Source of the DNA: an uncultured Clostridia bacterium
GTDB taxonomy: Bacteria; Bacillota; Clostridia; Oscillospirales; CAG-272
Direction: 5' to 3'
Assembly: GCA_904501985.1 (NCBI GenBank)
Contig: CAJGCT010000002.1
Span: 1 to 64,000, forward strand
DNA: 64,000 nucleotides
Shown piece by piece: positions 35,452-44,569 of the stretch. The notes below the pieces were generated by a model. That model had not been told where the DNA came from. It was given only the letters and a program-made list of their open reading frames with translations, and ran no database searches. How positions within the stretch are numbered: the stretch's first letter is position 1; the number at the start of each line of letters is the position of its first letter. The position numbers and the translations under genes were made by a program.

Positions 35452-36012
35452 TCAATCCTTTCTCGAAAGCACTGTTATATAAACTCTTCCGTATCTGTTC
35501 TGCTTTTCGATATTGTACTTGTCAGCAAGAGCCGCGTTCCCACAGAATACATCGTCGGTTTCGTCCTCGCAGATTATCCACGCGCCATCGGAAAGGATAT
35601 CGTATTCCGCAATACGCTCAAGAGATGCCTTCAGCATACCGCTTCCGTATGGCGGATCAAGAAAAACAAAATCGTACTTGTATTTTCCGTTGGCTGAGCG
35701 AAGAAAATCCGCAAAATCTCCGGTTACTACTCGACAACGCTCAAAAAGGTGGGTTTTCTGTGCGTTTTTCTTAATAATTTCTACCGCCTTGGCAGAATTG
35801 TCCACAAGATGTGCCTTCTCTGCACCGCGGCTCAGAGCTTCAAGTCCCATCTGACCGCTTCCGGCAAAAAGATCCAGCACAAATGCGTCTGTAAGGTCAA
35901 ACTGTATCATGCTGAATATTGCTTCCTTTACGCGCTCCGCTGTGGGACGGGTCTTGTCCCCCTCAAGGGTTTCAAGCCTTATTCCGCGTGCGCTTCCCGT
36001 TATGATCCTCAT
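35452..36012 (-). CDS. rsmD: 16S rRNA (guanine-966-N2)-methyltransferase
   Basis: A 186-residue methyltransferase. It begins MRIITGSARGIRLETLEG and contains RPTAERVKEAIFSM, the SAM-binding LDLFAGSGQMGLEALSRG and catalytic DPPYG. It overlaps uvrC by four bases and precedes coaD, a common Firmicutes pair. Confidence 0.95.
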   Translation of the reverse strand: MRIITGSARGIRLETLEGDKTRPTAERVKEAIFSMIQFDLTDAFVLDLFAGSGQMGLEALSRGAEKAHLVDNSAKAVEIIKKNAQKTHLFERCRVVTGDFADFLRSANGKYKYDFVFLDPPYGSGMLKASLERIAEYDILSDGAWIICEDETDDVFCGNAALADKYNIEKQNRYGRVYITVLSRKD

Positions 36013-37886
36013 ATATTTTTCTCCTTAGTATCTGACTGTTTACTGTAATATTCGATTATAGCATCCGCATTTGCCGAACTGATACCTGACACGCGCATAA
36101 GCTCGGTTTTGTCCGCCTTTTTAATTGCCGCGATGCTCTTAAAGTGAGAAAGCAGGCTCTTCGCCTTTATTTTACCGATTCCCTCTATATTTTCAAGGGT
36201 CGAATGCTTAAGAGTTTTGGATTTTGCGTTTTCCATACGTGTGATGGTGTACCGGTGAACTTCCTCCTGAAGCTTATAAACAAATTGGAACACCGCCTGC
36301 TCTCTGGCAATACTGAGTTCACTTACATCATCGGTCAGTGCCCGTGTTTTATGAAATTCATCCTTCACCATGCCGTACACGGGAATCTCGCACCCAAGCT
36401 CCTGCATAAGCTCTCTTACCACAGAAACGTGTCCCTTGCCGCCGTCAAGCAGTATAAGATCGGGGGGCGCGCCGAAGGATTCATCGGTAAGATGCGAAAG
36501 GCGTCTTTCCAGCGCCTCACGCATAGCACCGTAGTCGTCTATTCCGTCGGTAGATTTTATTTTAAATGTCCGATAATCGGATTTTTTCAATTTTCCGTTT
36601 TCCGCCACTATCATTCCGGCGGTTATATTGTCCTTACCGAAGTTTGAGATATCATACGCCTCGATTCTTTCGGGAACGACTTCAAGTTTCAGCATGGAAG
36701 CAAGCTTTATAAGCACCTTATTATCTTTCTCGGACTGAGCCTTGTAAAGCAGTGCCTGCTGCTTTGCGTTGTCGTATACCATCTCGCAAAGCCTGCGTCG
36801 GTCCCCTCTCTCCGGAGTACGAATATCCGGCTTATATCCAACGCGCATACGAATCATCTCACTAAGTGCTTCAAGCTCCTCATCCGGAAGTACAAAATCA
36901 AGTATTATATCGTGCGGCACATATTCACGGATATTGTAAAGCTCCGACAAAAACGCCGACATATTTTCCTCGTCGATGATCTGCTCAGCAGGAAACAGGA
37001 AATGATCGTTATCCGTAATACTTCCGCCACGTATATAGAATACGGATATGCAGGAGCAAACCTCGTCGGTATACAGCGCGATAACATCCTCTTCCATATC
37101 GGGAGAGCCGACAACCTTCTGCCTCTGCCACAGCTTTGACAGTGCCTCTATGCGGTCACGGTAACGGGCGGCAGCTTCAAACATCAGATTTTCCGATGCA
37201 TATTCCATTTTTTCGCGCAGAGACTGCTCACACTCACGAAAAGATCCGCGAAGGAAGCTGTTTACTTCTTTGAATATGGCTTTATATTCATCGCTTGAAA
37301 CATCTCCCGTGCAGGGTGCACAGCATATTCCGATATGCTTGTTGAGGCAGGGTCTGCCCTTGCCTATATCGCGCGGAAATTCCTTATTGCAGGAAGCTAT
37401 CCCAAATGATTTCTGAACAGTGCCCAGTATATTGTAAACCGCCGATATGCCTGAATAAGGACCGTAATATTTCGCGCCGTCGGAAAGGCGTCTGCGCGTT
37501 ACCGACAGCTTCGGATACTCGTCGTTTACGGTCAGTTTAAGATACGGGTAGGTTTTGGAATCCTTCAGCTTTATGTTGTACTTAGGTGCATACTGCTTTA
37601 TGAGGCTGTTTTCAAGAGACAGTGCTTCTATTTCGGTATCCGTAAGAATATAATCAAAGCTGTGCACGCAAAGAAGCATACGCTTTGTCTTTTCATTATG
37701 GTGTGCAGACTCATGAAAATACTGCGATACTCTGTTTTTAAGCGACCTGGATTTTCCCACATATACAACCTTGCCGCCCTTGTCGCGCATAATGTATACA
37801 CCCGGACGCTGGGGCAGGCTGTTTGCTTTTTCAAGCAGCCCGGCACGACGGCTGGTATTGCCGTTTTCAACTCCGAATGTTTCCAT
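36009..37886 (-). CDS. uvrC: Excinuclease ABC subunit C
   Basis: A 625-residue nucleotide-excision nuclease. An N-terminal GIY-YIG domain (PGVYIMRDKGGKVVYVGKS) makes the 3' cut. A UVR motif lies near residue 205-240, an RNase H-like domain (EAYDISNFGKDN, LLDGGKGHV) makes the 5' cut, and a C-terminal helix-hairpin-helix pair ends the protein. GAGG precedes the start. Confidence 0.97.
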   Translation of the reverse strand: METFGVENGNTSRRAGLLEKANSLPQRPGVYIMRDKGGKVVYVGKSRSLKNRVSQYFHESAHHNEKTKRMLLCVHSFDYILTDTEIEALSLENSLIKQYAPKYNIKLKDSKTYPYLKLTVNDEYPKLSVTRRRLSDGAKYYGPYSGISAVYNILGTVQKSFGIASCNKEFPRDIGKGRPCLNKHIGICCAPCTGDVSSDEYKAIFKEVNSFLRGSFRECEQSLREKMEYASENLMFEAAARYRDRIEALSKLWQRQKVVGSPDMEEDVIALYTDEVCSCISVFYIRGGSITDNDHFLFPAEQIIDEENMSAFLSELYNIREYVPHDIILDFVLPDEELEALSEMIRMRVGYKPDIRTPERGDRRRLCEMVYDNAKQQALLYKAQSEKDNKVLIKLASMLKLEVVPERIEAYDISNFGKDNITAGMIVAENGKLKKSDYRTFKIKSTDGIDDYGAMREALERRLSHLTDESFGAPPDLILLDGGKGHVSVVRELMQELGCEIPVYGMVKDEFHKTRALTDDVSELSIAREQAVFQFVYKLQEEVHRYTITRMENAKSKTLKHSTLENIEGIGKIKAKSLLSHFKSIAAIKKADKTELMRVSGISSANADAIIEYYSKQSDTKEKNI

Positions 37887-38033
37887 AAACTACCTCACAT
37901 ATCGCTAGTATCTCTTAATTAAAGCAAAGACGAGTCACCGCACAAAAAGCACACCGCGACCCGTCAAAACTATTAAATCTCAGCAAGTGTCCGTATGTAC
38001 GGCAACCCTGCATAATAAATCCGACAGATCGGA

Positions 38034-38297
38034 TTATTCGCCAAAGCCGGTGTCGATGAGCTCGCACAGACCGTCAAGTGCATCGTTCTCGTCGTTTCCG
38101 TCAGCAATAAGAGTGATAGTCATCCCCTTGGTAATACCAAGAGAAAGAACGCCGAGAAGGCTCTTTGCATTAACGCGTCTGTCTTCCTTCTCCACCCAGA
38201 TAGAGCTTTGGAATGAGTTGGCTTTCTGAATAAAAAATGTAGCAGGTCTTGCGTGGAGACCCACATTGTTGCGGATGGTCACGTTACGGGATATCAT
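38034..38297 (-). CDS. HPr-family phosphocarrier protein
   Basis: An 87-residue HPr-like protein with phosphorylatable His15 in NVGLHARPAT and regulatory Ser46 in NAKSLLGVLSLGI. It could serve sugar PTS phosphotransfer or, via Ser46, carbon catabolite control. No PTS enzyme gene is in this window. AGGAG lies 9-10 bases before the start. It stands alone between uvrC and the DUF4330-like genes. Confidence 0.92.
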   Translation of the reverse strand: MISRNVTIRNNVGLHARPATFFIQKANSFQSSIWVEKEDRRVNAKSLLGVLSLGITKGMTITLIADGNDENDALDGLCELIDTGFGE

Positions 38298-38527
38298 AAT
38301 AAGTTCGCTCCTAACATTAGATTTGTATATTTCGGTACAAAAAGTTTAAATTCAATCTACGCACGGCACCAAACCTGTACTCCGGCACACGGGCGGTAAA
38401 TCATATCAAAGATACGCTGATTATAGTATATCAAATTTTTCAAATAAAATCAATAGTCCTTTTGCATATAAATTGTCAAACTATAGTTCACTTTATCTGT
38501 TAAATTAGGAGCTTTTAACAAAAAAAC

Positions 38528-38558
38528 ACCGTATAATGGGATATTTTTCCATTATACG
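38528..38558 (-). terminator. Terminator of the rimM-DUF4330 operon
   Basis: CCGTATAATGG (38528-38538) pairs with CCATTATACGG (38548-38558); on the minus strand a run of T follows. It lies 9 bases beyond the last gene of the leftward operon. Confidence 0.9.
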
Positions 38559-38566
38559 GCACTTTT

Positions 38567-39103
38567 TCATTCTGTGGGATTTATTCTTTCGATATCCGTA
38601 ACCGTTATGCTCACCGTTATGTTTTTACTTTCAACAGTGATTTTCGATCCCGGTGCAATATATGTTGTGCCTCCAAGCAGAAATCCCTCACTGCTGAAAA
38701 CTCCCGATGAAAGTATTTTTCCGCGAACATCAATGCGGCTGCTCTTTGTGGGATCGTCCGGGTCTGTGGGCGAATAGGATTTTATGAGAGTGCCGTCCGC
38801 ACCGGCGATATACATCTCCGCAGGAAGGTCGTAGGGCTTCTCCTCAAGAGTTCCGAAATAGCATTTATGAGTATCGCTGTAGAACACATCGCCTGCATTG
38901 AAATAATTATAAGAATCGCTGTTTATGTCCTGTACCAAAAATGAAATGCGTGCAGGCTCCACACTGCTGCTTGTTATCACCTTCTCAACAATACCCATTC
39001 GAAGTGCGATACCTATTACAGCACCAAGTACGACCACAACTATCAATAAATCAATGATGTTAGGTCTGAGCTTTTTCGTTTTCTTTATGCTGCTATCATT
39101 CAT
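38567..39103 (-). CDS. DUF4330-like membrane-anchored protein (second copy)
   Basis: A 178-residue protein with a basic N-terminus, one membrane segment (IIDLLIVVVVLGAVIGIALRM) and an extracytoplasmic beta-rich domain. It resembles DUF4330 proteins in layout and in the opening (N)xxDLLIVVVV pattern. Function unknown. It overlaps the upstream paralogue by four bases and lies at the end of an operon with murJ and an O-antigen-polymerase-type gene, which suggests a role in envelope polymer assembly. Confidence 0.75.
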   Translation of the reverse strand: MNDSSIKKTKKLRPNIIDLLIVVVVLGAVIGIALRMGIVEKVITSSSVEPARISFLVQDINSDSYNYFNAGDVFYSDTHKCYFGTLEEKPYDLPAEMYIAGADGTLIKSYSPTDPDDPTKSSRIDVRGKILSSGVFSSEGFLLGGTTYIAPGSKITVESKNITVSITVTDIERINPTE

Positions 39104-39597
39104 GACTGACCCTCCGTTTCAGATAATTCCGTGCAGTATCCGACACCCGTATAATTTGGAAGTCTTACGTACATTGTAGTGCCTACCGAGATATCGTATC
39201 CGCCGTCAAGCACATATCTTCCGTCTGCCCCGACAGTTGCCTCCGCCGCAACACTCAGACGAACATTTGAATGCTCCGGATGTACGCTTGACACAAGTGC
39301 GCCGGCGGAAAAATCGTTTCCGTTGTATATTGCAGGCTCCACAGCATAATCAATCACCTCACCGAGATGATATTTGGCAACCGAGTCCACAACGCCCTCT
39401 CCAACGGCAAAATTATCCGCAAATTCGTTTCTTATTGTCCGAAATTCAACAACATATTCTATTTTGACCGTTTGATTTATAGTTTCTGTTCCCCCCATTG
39501 AGAAGAACATAACTGCGGCAACAATAATCACCGCTATAACTATTATAATTGCGGCATCCACCGCATTAAATCTGTGTTTTTTCACTGTAGTTCCCAT
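39100..39597 (-). CDS. DUF4330-like membrane-anchored protein (first copy)
   Basis: A 165-residue protein with the same plan as its downstream neighbour: basic N-terminus, one membrane segment (DAAIIIVIAVIIVAAVMFF) and an outer domain of about 125 residues. The two are only weakly similar, so the duplication is old. GGAGG precedes the start. It lies 16 bases after the polymerase gene. Confidence 0.72.
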   Translation of the reverse strand: MGTTVKKHRFNAVDAAIIIVIAVIIVAAVMFFSMGGTETINQTVKIEYVVEFRTIRNEFADNFAVGEGVVDSVAKYHLGEVIDYAVEPAIYNGNDFSAGALVSSVHPEHSNVRLSVAAEATVGADGRYVLDGGYDISVGTTMYVRLPNYTGVGYCTELSETEGQS

Positions 39598-39613
39598 ATT
39601 TTCCTCCGCTTTA

Positions 39614-41518
39614 TCAATATATATCTTCCGCCGCTGTGGAATTCAGCGTTTTTCTGATTGCAGCACCAAGTCCCAGCATAAGCCAGAACATCAAAAACAC
39701 ACGGTAATTGTACCATATATAGTCCGTCATTCCCTGTGCAAGCACTGCAAGCATACCGCAGAACACAGCATTTGAAAAGTATTTGTCCGAACGGCTCTCA
39801 TTCACGTGCAGTGTCAGACTGCTTTGGATATATATGAATATCGCCGCCACGAAAACTATAAGTCCCACCGCACCAAGCTCAACAAGTATCTGCAAATAAA
39901 GATTGTGCGAATGGGGAGCTGTCTCAATTCCCGACAGCGCGTAGAGCGGGTAGACAAGCCTGAACGAGTCATTGCCGATTCCGATTCCGCACTGCCAATA
40001 ATCCTGCACCATGTTGATAACTCCACGCCAGATATTAACGCGGTATGATGTTGAGCTGTCACCAAGATTTCCTATACTCAAAAACCGCTGTGTGATGCTC
40101 GCAGGAAGCACAAAGGGAAGGAACGGTATTCCGAGTGAGCAGAAAAGCAGTCCTGTCAGCGTATTTCGGCTGTACATAAGCATAAATATGAGAATGCCTA
40201 TTATAAACCCAAGCCACGCACCGCGCGACCATGTATAGATAAGACAGCCTGCCGCAGAGAGTCCGGCTATGGCAGCCGCAAGCCTTGCCTTGGGTGTTTT
40301 TGATACAACAAATGCGGCAAGCATCAGCGGAATCACCATTATGAGATATTCGGCAAGAACATTGGGATTTTCGAATGTTGATACCACACGGCCCTCTATT
40401 TCACTGAACATATCGGAATCCTGCCATGTCTTCTCCACTGATCCGAAAAAGTTCTGATACAGACCGTACAGGGATACAAGGGTACATGAACTTACTGCAC
40501 CGACAATACACCGTATGACCCAATCGCGGGTACGGATAAGATTTACCGTTAGAAAGTAACCAAGCATGAAGGCAACATATACAAGCATGGGCTTGATACT
40601 TGCGCTTGATGCCGCAACAAATCCCCCGCCTATCATAAGCAGCATAAAGATCAGCACGACCCCATCCATAAGATCAAGTTTGATCGAACGCCGCCCACAC
40701 ATTGCTTTAAGCAAGAAGCAGAATGAGATATAGAATACCGCGCCCACAAGAGCCATTGTAGGTGCAAACGGAAGCACGCAGATAACGGCAAGGACACCGA
40801 ATTCGGGTTTAATAAACACAATATAGGCGGCTATCAAACCGAGAATCCCGATAAGCAGTACAAGAGGATGGGCAAAGAAGGACATCACTCCGAAAACAAG
40901 ACCGGCTATAAAAGCTACGTTAAATTTTCCCTCTTTCTCCTCACGTCCCTCAAAAGTCTCCTGACGTATTCCGGCGAGCTTAAAAAGCACCAACCTCGCC
41001 GATGGACTTGTAAGCAGTGCGCCTGCAAGATTCTGCCTTGATGCTATCATCATTACCGACATAATAAGCATTATTGTAAGCGTAAGTATTACACTAATAT
41101 CAACTCCGCTCCCGGAGTCAAGACGAAAGGTTTTAAAAAGATATACCACCGCACTGTAAAGTGCCGCCGAAAACATAAAGATACCGTAGGATTTCATGGA
41201 GCTTGACAGCATTCCGTCAAGCGTTCTTCTGACAAAATCAAGTATCGTACTGTTTTCAATTCCGCGCGCTATATATCTCTTTGCCGGCGTAATGAGCCTG
41301 TCACCAAGAGCCAGTCGCCGCATTCCGCAAACCGCGGCACTGTCCGTCACCGCCTTATTTTCCCTGTCATATGAAGAAAACAATCCGCCGATAAGGCCAA
41401 GTGACAGCTTTCTGTATATCCACGAGGATGCCCGTCCAAGAAGTGACAGTATAAGCGATGATTTAATGATACCAACGCCGGAGTCATTTTCTGTCGACTC
41501 TGTGTTTTTTCTTATCAA
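39614..41518 (-). CDS. O-antigen ligase/polymerase family membrane protein
   Basis: A 634-residue protein with a soluble ~110-residue N-terminus followed by about a dozen membrane segments. The Wzy/WaaL-type periplasmic loop and signature SHNLYLQILVELGAVGLIVF lies near residue 540. Such proteins polymerise or ligate lipid-linked glycans. The start is TTG with GGGAGG 7 bases upstream. Its position beside murJ suggests export and polymerisation of a cell-wall glycan, perhaps a secondary wall polymer; the substrate is not visible. Confidence 0.88.
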   Translation of the reverse strand: MIRKNTESTENDSGVGIIKSSLILSLLGRASSWIYRKLSLGLIGGLFSSYDRENKAVTDSAAVCGMRRLALGDRLITPAKRYIARGIENSTILDFVRRTLDGMLSSSMKSYGIFMFSAALYSAVVYLFKTFRLDSGSGVDISVILTLTIMLIMSVMMIASRQNLAGALLTSPSARLVLFKLAGIRQETFEGREEKEGKFNVAFIAGLVFGVMSFFAHPLVLLIGILGLIAAYIVFIKPEFGVLAVICVLPFAPTMALVGAVFYISFCFLLKAMCGRRSIKLDLMDGVVLIFMLLMIGGGFVAASSASIKPMLVYVAFMLGYFLTVNLIRTRDWVIRCIVGAVSSCTLVSLYGLYQNFFGSVEKTWQDSDMFSEIEGRVVSTFENPNVLAEYLIMVIPLMLAAFVVSKTPKARLAAAIAGLSAAGCLIYTWSRGAWLGFIIGILIFMLMYSRNTLTGLLFCSLGIPFLPFVLPASITQRFLSIGNLGDSSTSYRVNIWRGVINMVQDYWQCGIGIGNDSFRLVYPLYALSGIETAPHSHNLYLQILVELGAVGLIVFVAAIFIYIQSSLTLHVNESRSDKYFSNAVFCGMLAVLAQGMTDYIWYNYRVFLMFWLMLGLGAAIRKTLNSTAAEDIY

Positions 41519-41538
41519 AAGTATACCTCCCTCTGAAA

Positions 41539-43116
41539 TTATTCCGAAATTTTTATCTTAGCAAGCTTTGCAAACAAAAGATATGCAATAACTGCCGGTG
41601 CAAAGCTTACAGCCGCCTTGATTGCATTTACCGCAAAGGAAGCTTCAAACGGTGTGCTTGCAAGAAGCCGTCGCATTACAAAAGTTACTGCGAACACAAG
41701 CACTCCGCCGCATATTATTTTTACCGCATTTACAGCAAGTCTTGCCGAGAGAACACCGTCAAGCCGCTTTGATGCAAAAATGAGAAGAATTATTGCCGAG
41801 GCAGCCTGTCCTGCCGCATTTGCAGCACCAACCGCACCGATATCAAGAAGCTTAAAGTTCACAAGCAGTGCGCCGACTGCGAAATTTGCCCCAATTCCGC
41901 CGAGTGCCGCATACATAGGAATCCGCGGCATATTTTTGGAATAGAACACGCGTGAGAACAGCTCTGTAACACAGAAGAACGGCATAGCAGGCAGTATAAA
42001 CCCAAGAGCACGCGCCGTATTTGCGGCATCAGTCGGTGTAAATTCTCCGCGCATATAAACAATGGCTGTTCCCTCGCCACGAAGTACAGTTGCCGCCGCC
42101 ATAAAGGGGATAACTATAAACAGTGCTGACGTGATTCCTCCACGTACAGTTTCTCCGAATTCATGTGTTTCACCGGATGCAGACAGCTTTGATATTTTCG
42201 GGAAAGTATAGTTGCATATACTGTAAGTAAGCGTTCCGGCGATTATTATATAAATATTGTTTGCATAGTCAAAAACAGTAGTAGCTCCGGCAACACCACT
42301 CTGTGCCGCAACCTGTGCCGCAAAATACTGTCCGATAAGCACACCTGCCGGTGCAAGCCACGAGCCTATCATAATGGGCGGTGCCATTTTAAGTGCGCGT
42401 ATCAGGGCAGGATTCTTTAAATCAAAGAGCAGTCTGTAGCGAAATCCCTTGCGGTGAAGCGGCACAATCAGTGTAAGTAACTGTATGAGCCACGACAAAA
42501 GATAAGCCACGGCAAGACCGTATATGCCTTTTTCTCCAAGTGGCTCATTGAATACAGCAAGATACAGCACAACACCTGCGTTTGACACGGCGCTGATAAG
42601 TGCAGGAGCAATAAACGAGCCTTTTGACTGAAGCACGCCCACAAGCGTATATGCCGCTCCCGTGAACATAACAAGCGGAAACATTATACGCGTAAGCGTG
42701 ACTGCAAGTGCTACTGTCTGCGCATCAAGTCCCCGTGTAATAAGGGAGATAAACGGCTCGGCGAATATGATTCCCACTGCCGCCAACACGCCGCATAGAA
42801 CAACTATGAAATTTACAAATATGCAGGCAAAAGCATCTGCCTCTTTCGTGGACGAGCCATCCGCATCACGTTCCTTGAAGCTGTTATACACAGGTATGAA
42901 GCATCCAAGCACTGCCGCCGCAAGAAACATATCAAAGAAAGCAAGCGGAAGCTTTGATGCGGCAGTAAAAGCATTTGCCGCCGAGGATGTTCCGTAGGCA
43001 TTCGCCTGAAGAACACCGCGAAGCATACCGAGAAGCTTTGCTATGACCGTAGCTCCCATCATGACCGCTACGGTTTTGACGGCACGTCCGCCTGTTTTGT
43101 TCCCTTTATCTGCCAT
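41539..43116 (-). CDS. murJ: Lipid II flippase MurJ-type (MviN family)
   Basis: A 525-residue MOP-family transporter with about 14 membrane segments. It begins VMMGATVIAKLLGMLRGVL and has the central FDYANNIYIIIAGTLTYSI. MurJ flips lipid II; some relatives flip other lipid-linked sugars, and the neighbouring polymerase gene makes that a real alternative. The start at 43116 overlaps the trmD 3' end and follows GAGGAAGAG. Confidence 0.9.
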   Translation of the reverse strand: MADKGNKTGGRAVKTVAVMMGATVIAKLLGMLRGVLQANAYGTSSAANAFTAASKLPLAFFDMFLAAAVLGCFIPVYNSFKERDADGSSTKEADAFACIFVNFIVVLCGVLAAVGIIFAEPFISLITRGLDAQTVALAVTLTRIMFPLVMFTGAAYTLVGVLQSKGSFIAPALISAVSNAGVVLYLAVFNEPLGEKGIYGLAVAYLLSWLIQLLTLIVPLHRKGFRYRLLFDLKNPALIRALKMAPPIMIGSWLAPAGVLIGQYFAAQVAAQSGVAGATTVFDYANNIYIIIAGTLTYSICNYTFPKISKLSASGETHEFGETVRGGITSALFIVIPFMAAATVLRGEGTAIVYMRGEFTPTDAANTARALGFILPAMPFFCVTELFSRVFYSKNMPRIPMYAALGGIGANFAVGALLVNFKLLDIGAVGAANAAGQAASAIILLIFASKRLDGVLSARLAVNAVKIICGGVLVFAVTFVMRRLLASTPFEASFAVNAIKAAVSFAPAVIAYLLFAKLAKIKISE

Positions 43117-43870
43117 TTTTAAGCTCTTCCTCATCGCTGTTTGTTTTCTCGATTCCCACTTCTGTGCCCTGCAAAAGCTCGGGACGGCACTCCATGGTTT
43201 TCTTTATTGCCGCCTCACGCCGCCATTTTTCAATATTGGCATGATGTCCGGAAAGAAGCACATCCGGCACAAGTCTGCCGCGAAAATCATAGGGACGTGT
43301 ATACTGCGGATATTCAAGCATTCCCGATGCGATACTCTCACCGCGCCAGCAATCCTCATTTGTAAGCACGCCGTCAAGCATACGGGAAACGCAGTCCACA
43401 AGCACGCAGGCAGGAAGCTCTCCGCCTGTGAGAACATAGTCCCCGATGGAAATTTCCTCGTCAACGATTTCCTCAATTATACGCTCGTCAACGCCCTCAT
43501 AATGTCCGCAGAGGATAATGAGGTTATCGTATTTTGTAAGCTCAAAGGCACGCTTCTGCGTCAGCACCTTGCCTCGCGGCGACATATAGATAACACGGCG
43601 TTTTGCAGGTCTGCCGAGGGCTTCGTCAGACTCACGCTGAGCTTCCACAACAGATTTAAAACATCCGTATATAGGCACTGCACTCATAAGCATTCCCATT
43701 CCGCCGCCATAGGGCGTATCATCCACACGGCGGTGCTTATTCTCGGAAAAATCCCGTATATTGTGAGTATGTACCTCCACAAGTCCGCCGTCCTGTGCTC
43801 TGCCGATTATGCTCGATGAAAGCACAGTATCCACCACGTCGGGGAAAAGGGTCATAATGTCAAATCTCAT
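43106..43870 (-). CDS. trmD: tRNA (guanine-37-N1)-methyltransferase
   Basis: A 254-residue SPOUT methyltransferase. It begins MRFDIMTLFPDVVD and contains the trefoil-knot motifs LCGHYEGVDERI and SIGDYVLTGGELPA and the early TPYGGGMGM. The start at 43870 is set by GGAGA 6 bases upstream and the family N-terminus; a longer in-frame version would add unrelated residues. It overlaps rimM and murJ at its two ends. Confidence 0.96.
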   Translation of the reverse strand: MRFDIMTLFPDVVDTVLSSSIIGRAQDGGLVEVHTHNIRDFSENKHRRVDDTPYGGGMGMLMSAVPIYGCFKSVVEAQRESDEALGRPAKRRVIYMSPRGKVLTQKRAFELTKYDNLIILCGHYEGVDERIIEEIVDEEISIGDYVLTGGELPACVLVDCVSRMLDGVLTNEDCWRGESIASGMLEYPQYTRPYDFRGRLVPDVLLSGHHANIEKWRREAAIKKTMECRPELLQGTEVGIEKTNSDEEELKNGR

Positions 43871-44396
43871 CTTCGCTCTCCGCATCCTCGAACATTCCGG
43901 GAATGGGACGGAGAAATACTCTGCCGTCGTCAATATGTCCGATAAATTCTTCAACCGCCGGAACAAGCACATCTCTGCCGTCCTCTGTTTTTACAGAAAA
44001 GAGGTCGGATGCGGGACTTTCGATAAGCTCGGAAAGCATACCGAGGCGTTTTCCGTTACGCTCATCAAAAACAGGGAGACCGATGATGTCCGCAATAAAT
44101 ACACGGTCATCATCAATGGGAATATCCTCACGGTCCGCATACACCACGCGGTTTTTAAGAAGCTCTGCCGCCTCTAATGAATCTATTCCGTAAAAATACA
44201 CAAGTGCGCATCCCTTGTGTACAGATGCCTTTGTTACTTCAAGGGACAGATATTCGTCCCTTTTTTTATAGTAGAGCGTTTTTATTTGGCACAACACCTC
44301 CGGGGTATCGCACCACGATTCTATTTTGCAGGCACCGCGCACACCGTGTGTGTTTATGATTTTACCGCATTCAAGGTATTTTTCTTTATCTGCCAT
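43860..44396 (-). CDS. rimM: 16S rRNA processing protein RimM
   Basis: A 178-residue ribosome maturation factor with N-terminal RimM barrel (GKIINTHGVRGACKIES) and C-terminal PRC barrel (LPVFDERNGKRLGMLSEL, VLVPAVEEFIGHID). First gene of the leftward rimM-trmD-murJ operon. In many Firmicutes rimM-trmD sit between rpsP and rplS; neither is present here. Confidence 0.95.
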   Translation of the reverse strand: MADKEKYLECGKIINTHGVRGACKIESWCDTPEVLCQIKTLYYKKRDEYLSLEVTKASVHKGCALVYFYGIDSLEAAELLKNRVVYADREDIPIDDDRVFIADIIGLPVFDERNGKRLGMLSELIESPASDLFSVKTEDGRDVLVPAVEEFIGHIDDGRVFLRPIPGMFEDAESEDEI

Positions 44397-44508
44397 GCTA
44401 TTACCTCAAAAATAATCTTAATTATAGATATTGTAACACATTTTTCCTCCGTATTCAAGGAAAATCGCAAATTTAATTAAATATATACAAAAAATGTTGT
44501 ATCATACC

Positions 44509-44537
44509 TTGAAAATCGCGTGTTAAAATGGTATAAT
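44509..44537 (+). promoter_or_regulatory. Promoter of glycerate kinase
   Basis: TTGAAA at 44509-44514, 17-base spacer, TATAAT at 44532-44537. Confidence 0.72.
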
Positions 44538-44569
44538 TATAAAAAATATAAAATTCACAGGAGTTTATT

